Source of the DNA: Cepaea nemoralis
Taxonomy: Eukaryota; Mollusca; Gastropoda; Stylommatophora; Helicidae
Assembly: GCA_014155875.1 (NCBI GenBank)
Contig: JACEFZ010016095.1
Coordinates: forward strand, 153,501-217,500
Length of the DNA: 64,000 bases
Direction: 5' to 3'
Shown: in pieces, positions 58,212 to 64,000 of the stretch
Numbering within the stretch: the stretch's first letter is position 1
Layout of the letters: the number at the start of each line of letters is the position of its first letter
Made by a program: the position numbers and the translations under genes
The notes under the pieces: model-generated
Told to the model about the DNA's origin: nothing
Database searches by the model: none
Seen by the model: only the letters and a program-made list of their open reading frames with translations

Positions 58212-58440
58212 ATGAGATCAGCAGAGTCGGATAAGTAAGAGCGCTCGCTCTCAAAATCCCGGTGTGCTGATGCCGAGGCTAGCGTGTTCGACCCTCTACA
58301 CCGGACAGTTGGACTAAAAGTTTGACCTCTCAGTCCTTGACATGTGGGCGTAAACTAGCAAGTACCTCAGAAGTCGGAGTGGGCTCGCCTGATGGCGAGA
58401 GGCACTAGTAATAACTAATCCATACGCAAGATTAGTCCAG
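58212..58440 (+). mobile_element. tRNA-derived SINE, family 2, copy b
   Basis: Head GCAGAGTCGGATAAGTAAGA and a good B box GTGTTCGACCCTC, then TCAGTCCTTGACATGTGGGC, CTCAGAAGTCGGAGTGGG and CCTGATGGCGAGAGGC. The body matches 35043-35270 closely. It has the better preserved B box of the two copies. Confidence 0.82.
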
Positions 58441-58892
58441 TGCACTAGAAGTATTATCACTTGTATGGAATACGCTTGAGTTTAAAGCCATCGAACGTCC
58501 AGAAACAAAAAACGACATAAGCCTGGAGAAATCACGTGGAGTGAAATCGAATGGCTGTTGAACTATATCTGGCTGCACGCGAAAGGACAAAGTTAAACAT
58601 AGCTCTTGAACTATTTCTGTTTGCAAACGAAAAGACACAATTAAACTAGGAAATCCCCTCTAGAATACCAAACACGTCATTTATTCACCAATCACGTTTT
58701 GTGTGACGTTTTTAGATGTTTGTAGACGTAGTTTGCAGGCGTTCCTAGGGGTGGCTTCTGAGAATTGCCCCAGATTGGATCAAGTTGACTTAAACTGACA
58801 GCCTTGTTGCCGCTTGTTTCCCGGCATCCTACATCTGTGTTTCTTGGTTGCCATGGGCAATAACAGTTCATGAACTCCGTGAATTTACTTTA
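58441..58892. other. Intergenic DNA, no gene seen
   Basis: No motif recognised. The two phrases ttgaactat.tctg near 58558 and 58608 form an inexact repeat of about 50 bp. Confidence 0.45.
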
Positions 58893-59152
58893 CTGATAAC
58901 CAATAGCTGTTCTACCTGGCCTAGAGGTTAACGTCTGTCTCTGTAATCCCGTATATCCACGCGAGGAACGTAACATGTGCGAGAATCGGTAGCGGTTCTC
59001 ACCGCGTTGGTAACTTAGGGGAAATGTGAGCCGGTCCATCAGAAAGCAGTGGTAAACTACTGAGCGTAATCTTACCAAGAAATCAACAATCAGCTAAAAG
59101 ATGCCAATGTTGACAGCGATGTCCTGTAAAGGATATGCGAACAAAAAAAAGG
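58893..59152 (+). mobile_element. tRNA-derived SINE, family 1, copy c
   Basis: Full-length-looking copy. The A-box-like part is TGGCCTAGAGGTTAACG; the B-box position has GCGGTTCTCACCGCG, which is degenerate. Then AGAAAGCAGTGGTAAACTAC, CCAAGAAATCAAC, GATGTCCTGTAAAGGATATG and an A tail. Followed immediately by copy d. Confidence 0.88.
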
Positions 59153-59412
59153 TAACCAATAACCGGTCTCCCTGGCGAAGGTTTTAAGGACGTTGCTCGT
59201 AATCCTATATACTCTCGTACGAAACGCACCTGCACGAAATTCGGCAGCGGGTTGCGTCGCGTTGGTTACTTTTGAGGTATGTGAGCCGGTCGTTCAGAAA
59301 GCAGTGGCAAACTTCTGAACGTAAAACTTGGCCAAGACATCAACAGCAGCTGAAAAATGCTGATGTTGACTGCAATGTCCTTTAAAAGGATATGCGAAAG
59401 AAAACTAAAGAT
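59153..59412 (+). mobile_element. tRNA-derived SINE, family 1, copy d
   Basis: Lies head-to-tail after copy c. A-box side CTGGCGAAGGTTTTAAGG; B-box side weak (CAGCGGGTTGCGTCGCG). Body AGAAAGCAGTGGCAAACTTC, GACATCAACAGCAGCTG, GATATGCGAAAGAAAACT. More diverged than copy c. Confidence 0.85.
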
Positions 59413-60245
59413 AATCAATAGGTTTGTCTTCTATCACCATGAAAGTGGCTCGGTCTCTTCGCCACTTTGACAGTGTAGTCACGAGCTGGGATAGAGACCA
59501 GGGTGCCTGGGTAGTCTGGAATAATGACAAAAAAATGTCGGTCTCATTTTTCAACGTATGTTTCGAAAAAAAAGTTTTTAGTCACATTTGGAAAATGTAA
59601 AGTTTAAACATAATGATAAAACTGATACGTCATTTTCCCTTTCTGCCAAGCGCAGTAGATGAAATGTAGGAAGTGTTTCGAAGAACTTTGATCACAAGCT
59701 TCCGACAAGATCCTGGATCCTTCAGCACTTCCCTGGCCTTGCATGACCGTGTCCCGGCTGTCTTTAATGGTCTGTGCCCACAATCGTATCGGTAGAGCCC
59801 TACCCAGGAGCCATACCGCCCATTGCTGTTCTATCTATGCCGCAGTGACGTTTCACATCAGCATGGGACGGTAATTCAGTTTCCGCCGTATGATGTTAAT
59901 GAGCATGTTCTCCTCCACGTTCGGGTATAAATATGTATATATAAACACTTAATTAATGAAGTCAGTTCGGGGAGGATCCTGGGCCTCAGACCGTAAAGCC
60001 CTTAGGTTAATTCGGCCGTGGTGTCGCCCTGTGGGCAGCTGTTGGTAGATGTTGCTGAGAGTGTATCCCCGCCCCAGGAGCTGAAGCCAGCCTACTATTT
60101 CTACTACTACCACTACCCCTGGATGTAGAATCTCTGTGATGACACTTGCGCCGCTTAATGCTTCTCGTTTCTTCTTTCTCTCCTGTGGGTGTAAATCGAT
60201 GCCAATGCCCGTGTTCTGTATTATTGATTTTGGCGCTTTCACGGC
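59413..60245. other. Intergenic DNA, no gene seen
   Basis: No supported gene. Minus-strand frames at 59949-60330 read through without motifs. A TATA-rich patch is at 59930-59945. Confidence 0.45.
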
Positions 60246-60440
60246 CAGACACTGTGTGAGTGTGTGTTACATGACATTGGCAACGAATATTGATGTCACT
60301 GTGTGAGTGTGTGTTACATGACATTGGCAATGAATATTGATGTCACTGTGTGAGTGTGTGTTACATGACATTGGCAATGAATATTGATGTCACTGTGTGA
60401 GTGTGTTTTACATGACATTGGCAACGAATATTGATGTATC
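60246..60440 (+). repeat. Minisatellite, 47-bp unit
   Basis: Four copies of cactgtgtgagtgtgtgtta + catgacattggcaatgaata + ttgatgt. The period was read from gtgtgagtg at 60301 and 60348. Confidence 0.92.
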
Positions 60441-60515
60441 ATGACACCCGCATAACATCATATGTTATATTTCTTAGAAACACATGTCCAATGGAAACTG
60501 AGTCTATCAGCTACA

Positions 60516-60516
60516 G

Positions 60517-60595
<79 letters not shown>

Positions 60596-60624
60596 GACTA
60601 CTACTACTACTACTACTACTACTG

Positions 60625-60690
<66 letters not shown>
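60516..60690 (+). repeat. (CTA)n microsatellite
   Basis: About 57 CTA triplets with two single-base interruptions (CGA, CTG). The frames through it read as Tyr, Thr or Leu runs. They are not coding. Confidence 0.95.
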
Positions 60691-61062
60691 TTAATATAGT
60701 AATACTATTTGTACGTCAGTGGGACTGTCACCTCCTCTTTTTCTTCTTCTTCGTCTTGTTTTTTTTTCATTCTCCTTCATCTTCCACCTCATCCTCTTCT
60801 CCACTTCCCCCTTCGTTTCTCTATCTTCTTCTTCTTGCTCACTCTCCCACTAATTCCGTCCGATCGTTCCTTCCTTCGTTCCTTCATTCATTCATTTGGT
60901 CGCTTACTCTAATCGCCTGCTATTTTCTATCTCATGTTCCGTCTCTCGCTTCCTCCCCTACTGTGTATGTGTTTTCTTATTCATCCAACGAGCAGTACAC
61001 TTCTCTGTCTGTCAACTGTTTGTACACGAATAACAATGTCCCTACTGCTCTCCGTATTTCAG
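60691..61062 (+). other. Pyrimidine-rich sequence, possibly an intron end
   Basis: Mostly C/T on the plus strand with no gene. It ends in tccgtatttcag at 61051-61062, a good 3' splice-site context for the exon that starts at 61063. Confidence 0.5.
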
Positions 61063-62456
61063 ATGAAGTATCACTGTTGTCACCTGACTGGGACGATGAC
61101 GCAGACGAGTCAGACACCTTCCTTCAGAGAGACTTCCCAGACACACTCACCCGGAGCTACCGCCCGTCTGCCCCGTATGCTCAAGTGGCAGAAGATTTGA
61201 ACCCACCACAGAAAGCCGCACGAGATCTCTCACCCACATACCCTAAACCGACGCCGGACGTCTCCCTTAGCACAAACTGGTGTACAAGACATCAATGAGA
61301 GTGCTAATGGTTTCCTGTTTCTCCAATCTACACCGTTTATTGACCAGAAGTACGGACATAACTCTCATCTGGACATCTCTTCCTGTTTACACACGCTTCC
61401 ATGTGCGACATCTTCATACGGAAACCTTGAGAACAAACAGACACTCCCCGCGCCAAACTGTAGTACCATTCCTATCTTACCGGCAGTGTGCAGCATTGAC
61501 CCTGGAGGAATGAGTTTTACCAAGCCACCGGCAGTCTGTGAGGATGTCCTGGTGGGGCAGAATATTGAACTGACCACACTAAAGTTCATGGATTCTCCTT
61601 CAGCTGAAGACAGTCTGCCTGACTGGTACCTCCCACCATCTTCTCAAATAAACTCGTGTTCAACTACAACCACTGGTGTGCATGACTTCAGCAGCCGTCT
61701 GTCCAGCGAGCGGGTGCACCTGCCAGCTATGGGATGTTCCGATGATGAAAACGGCAACATCCGAAACGTACAGAAAAACATCCATGAACCAGTAAATAGT
61801 ATAAAACATGTGATGGGAAACACGGAGAAACCTGAATTCAATAACTACACACGATTCGCGCAGAACACGCCCGTTGCATGTTGTACTTCTTGTCTTCATA
61901 TAAACAGCGCTGAATCTTACAGCGATACCGAATTCCTGGTCAGCAACCACAGCAACACCAACCATCACCCAGAGACCATCAGCTACCCACTGGCTCATCC
62001 ACACAGGCGCCTTCATCACGTGAATTACCAGGAGCCAGACCCCGAGATCCCTCACCAACATCCGCACATTCACAACAGTGGAGTCGCACACACGCCGCGA
62101 CACTCTATCATCCCGAATCCACATGGGCCGCACTACCAGCCGCCGTGTTGTGCCTGCGGGCGGCCACCACAGCTGCATCAGCGACCGCCGACTGCCGGAC
62201 TACGTGACCATCGACCAATGCTACAGTGGTGTGGACGACTCCGAGTGCCGCACAATCTGCCTCATTGCCAACTTTGATGTTGGGGGTACCAAGAAGGACA
62301 CTGATCAGAAAGAAGATCAGACACCTATACCTGGGAAAGGTGTGCCAGTAGAAACTCTGCCCAAGAAAGATAAACCACTTCCCAGGCGGAGTGTGGTAGT
62401 ACGACAGGTGTCTATGAACGCTTCCAAAGTGGAGCAGCCCATAAATGCTCTCCCAG
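61063..62456 (+). CDS. Candidate internal exon of an unrecognised host gene
   Basis: Bounded by tatttcag/AT at 61062 and CCCAG/gtaaga at 62456, good acceptor and donor sites. Frame 1 (61065-about 61270) reads DEVSLLSPDWDDDADESDTF, then RSYRPSAPYAQVAEDLNPPQ. Frame 2 (about 61285-62160) gives GVQDINESANGFLFLQSTPF, CEDVLVGQNIELTTLKFMDS, SLPDWYLPPSSQ and HPHRRLHHVNYQEPDPEIPH. Frame 3 (about 62170-62456) has RLPDYVTIDQCYSGVDDSEC and RTICLIANFDVGGTKKDTDQ. Composition is Ser/Pro/Asn/His-rich with no membrane segment or catalytic motif, so a disordered cytoplasmic or regulatory region is likely. Two one-base shifts (about 61260-61285 and 62140-62185) mean assembly errors or a pseudogene. I do not know the product. 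Confidence 0.5.
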
Positions 62457-62528
62457 GTAAGAGACCTTTTTTGTTCACACAACATCATACATTTATCATG
62501 TGATCTCGGGCAAGAGACGTCTTAGTTC

Positions 62529-62600
62529 AGTGGTTCTCAACATGTGTTGGCCCATGCACCCTTTCGCCATATGTTCAGAATGTCCATTCCCCCTTTACAC
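62529..62600 (+). mobile_element. Truncated MITE 2-family end
   Basis: CAGTGGTTCTCAACATG followed by gcaccctttcgccatatgtt and cagaatg; compare 33407-33460 (TTCTCAACC, cacccttcaccatatgtt, cagaatgg). Only this end is present. It is in the presumed intron after the 62456 donor. Confidence 0.72.
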
Positions 62601-62621
62601 ATACCCATATATGTATATATA

Positions 62622-62631
62622 TACACGCACG

Positions 62632-62668
<37 letters not shown>

Positions 62669-62745
62669 ATTAGGAGGAGAACGGAGCACTTATGGGTTAC
62701 ACCCGTGTGCCGTGATATTGATCCGTCGACTACACTAAACTAAAC
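62622..62745 (+). mobile_element. CA microsatellite and SINE family 3 3'-end fragment
   Basis: A (CA)n run at about 62622-62662, then ttaggaggagaacggagcac, gggttacaccc, gtgtgccgtgat and gatccgtcgacta with a ctaaactaaac tail (62671-62745). The reverse complement of 63336-63400 is nearly the same, so this is the 3' end of the same SINE on the opposite strand. Confidence 0.8.
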
Positions 62746-62970
62746 ATGTTTCAAGAAATGCCGATGGAATGCATAAGTGTAGAGTGTACACACCTAACCG
62801 TATACGTCCAGTTGAATATATAGTTAATCGTGGGATTACTTAAAACTCTGTCAAGTTCTTTACGGCAGATGAAAGAAAGGAAGTAGGAGAGAATTGGGAA
62901 AAGAAATAAAGAAGGAACAATAAATAGAGAGAAAGCGGAAAAAAAAACAAAGAAAGGTAATATATGAAGG

Positions 62971-63005
<35 letters not shown>

Positions 63006-63209
63006 AAAAACGAAAGAAAGAAAGCTGGAAGTAAACAAGATAGAAAGAGGAAAAGGCGACAGAAATAAGACAGAAGGGACCAATGAAAGGAATTAAGAAG
63101 GGAAACAACAAGAAGAAATTAAAGAAAAGAGATATAAATAACAACTAGAAAGGAATGCAATAAAAAGAAGAAAGAGTTAAAGAGACTAAAGAGAGCGAGA
63201 AGTACAGAG

Positions 63210-63278
<69 letters not shown>

Positions 63279-63321
63279 AACAGAGAAAGAGAGAGAGAGG
63301 TACAGAGATAAGATGCAAGTT
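62746..63321. other. Purine-rich DNA with GAAA and GA microsatellites
   Basis: (GAAA)n at about 62972-63005 and (GA)n at 63216-63277 in a strongly A/G-rich plus strand. Minus-strand frames read Phe/Ser/Leu repeats and are not genes. Confidence 0.8.
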
Positions 63322-63735
63322 TTTACTTTTAGTTTTAGTCGTTGGATCAACATCACGGCACACGGTGTAACCCATCAGTGCTCCGTTTTCCTCCTAACTC
63401 AAACCTGAGTCTGGAGAAACTCAGCTCAATGCACGAACTCCGTTGCATCGGCGAGGATCCTGAAATACTGTGGGTAGATTTTTAACTCGAAATTTTGCCC
63501 GGACAGCGCCGTTCGGCTACTCTTTTTAGATTTCCAACTGCCAAGGGATTTTTTTACGTGCGCAACAAAACACACGGGCGTCCGATCTCACTACCCAGAG
63601 ACCAGGGGAAATTTTTATTATTGGACGTCCAGGTGGATTTTTTTTTTTAAATAGATCCCGGTCCTCACCGGGGCCTGAACCCGGGACCTCCAGCACTCGA
63701 GGCGGACACCATACCTCGAGACCACTCAGAAAGTC
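63322..63735 (-). mobile_element. tRNA-derived SINE, family 3, near full length
   Basis: On the minus strand the head is GAGTGGTCTCGAGGTATGGT, GTCCGCCTCGAGTGC, then B box CCCGGGTTCAGGCCCC. The body has GCGCACGTAAAAAAATCCC, CTTGGCAGTTGGAAATC and TGCAACGGAGTTCGTGC. The 3' end is AGGAGGAAAACGGAGCACTG, then GTGTGCCGTGATGTTGATCC and an A-rich tail. Matching 3' ends occur at 62671-62745 and 4571-4640. The open frame across it is fortuitous. Confidence 0.85.
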
Positions 63736-64000
63736 ACATAGACAAGACTTAAAATGATAGAGAGAGGGAAACAGAAGGGGAGAGTACGAGAGAGTGAGGG
63801 GGAGAAGAAGAGAGAAAGATAAATATGCTATACCGTTGTATCCAATCTTTATTGCAGTAAAGAGCGATAATCGCAACATTGTGTTGTGCGACAATATTTC
63901 TAGAGTTACCTCCAGTTGCACAGACATGAAAATGGTCGTCAAATGTGAGTCGAATAGAGTTAGAACAAATAACTAGAGACGACAGGACAAACTAGACAAC
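63736..64000. other. Purine-rich then unique DNA, no gene seen
   Basis: GAGA-rich to about 63820, then unique sequence to the end. Nothing recognised. Confidence 0.5.

Noticed and set aside
60431..60694. Poly-tyrosine and poly-threonine frames
   Set aside because: Product of the (CTA)n microsatellite.
63526..63942. 138-codon minus-strand frame
   Set aside because: Spans the head of SINE family 3 and adjacent simple repeat.

Overview
The window is metazoan nuclear DNA with very few genes. I infer a lophotrochozoan, probably a mollusc. The reasons are the mix of decayed non-LTR retrotransposons, tRNA-derived SINEs, hAT-like MITEs, a Tigger-type transposase remnant and a Gmr1-like Gypsy element. 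There are no operons or bacterial genes, and intron-like sequence flanks the only candidate host exon. Roughly half of the 64 kb is tandem repeat. Nearly all of the long open frames are stop-free satellite, not protein-coding genes.

Layout. 0-4.5 kb: a decayed non-LTR element (internally deleted), a Penelope-like/GIY-YIG-like remnant and a tRNA-derived SINE, all on the minus strand. 4.5-12.6 kb: satellite A (32-bp unit, split by a composite SINE-like insertion), then satellite B (46-bp unit, about 145 copies) containing a 3-kb internal duplication. 13.46-13.95 kb: a hAT-type MITE with a perfect 8-bp target duplication. 14.1-28.9 kb: satellite C, mixed 16- and 19-bp units with superunits of 3.1-3.9 kb. 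29-38.5 kb: LINE fragments (one inverted pair), a second MITE, SINEs, minisatellites and CT-rich sequence. 38.6-45 kb: satellite D (32-bp unit, about 200 copies). 45.5 kb: a truncated CENP-B/Tigger-type DNA-binding region.

47.3-57.6 kb holds the best-defined object in the window. It is an 8.4-kb LTR retrotransposon on the minus strand (48284-56695) that landed inside a 45-bp minisatellite (satellite E). It has two nearly identical LTRs of about 623 bp, a perfect 5-bp target duplication (CTCAC), a tRNA-Leu-like primer binding site and a polypurine tract. Its domain order is unusual: Gag, CCHC, protease, a lone integrase-type GPY/F tail, then RT and RNase H. No integrase catalytic core is visible. 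One in-frame TGA separates the GPY/F part from RT.

57.6-64 kb: a LINE tail, SINEs (two in tandem), a 47-bp minisatellite, a long CTA microsatellite, and the only candidate host coding exon (61063-62456, plus strand). That exon has plausible splice sites on both sides but two apparent frame changes. MITE and SINE fragments and purine-rich simple repeats follow it.

The components do not form a pathway. The window is best read as a satellite-rich, transposon-rich region next to one gene. The main points of interest are the integrase-less, rearranged Gmr1-like element and the similar 3-kb duplications within three unrelated satellites.
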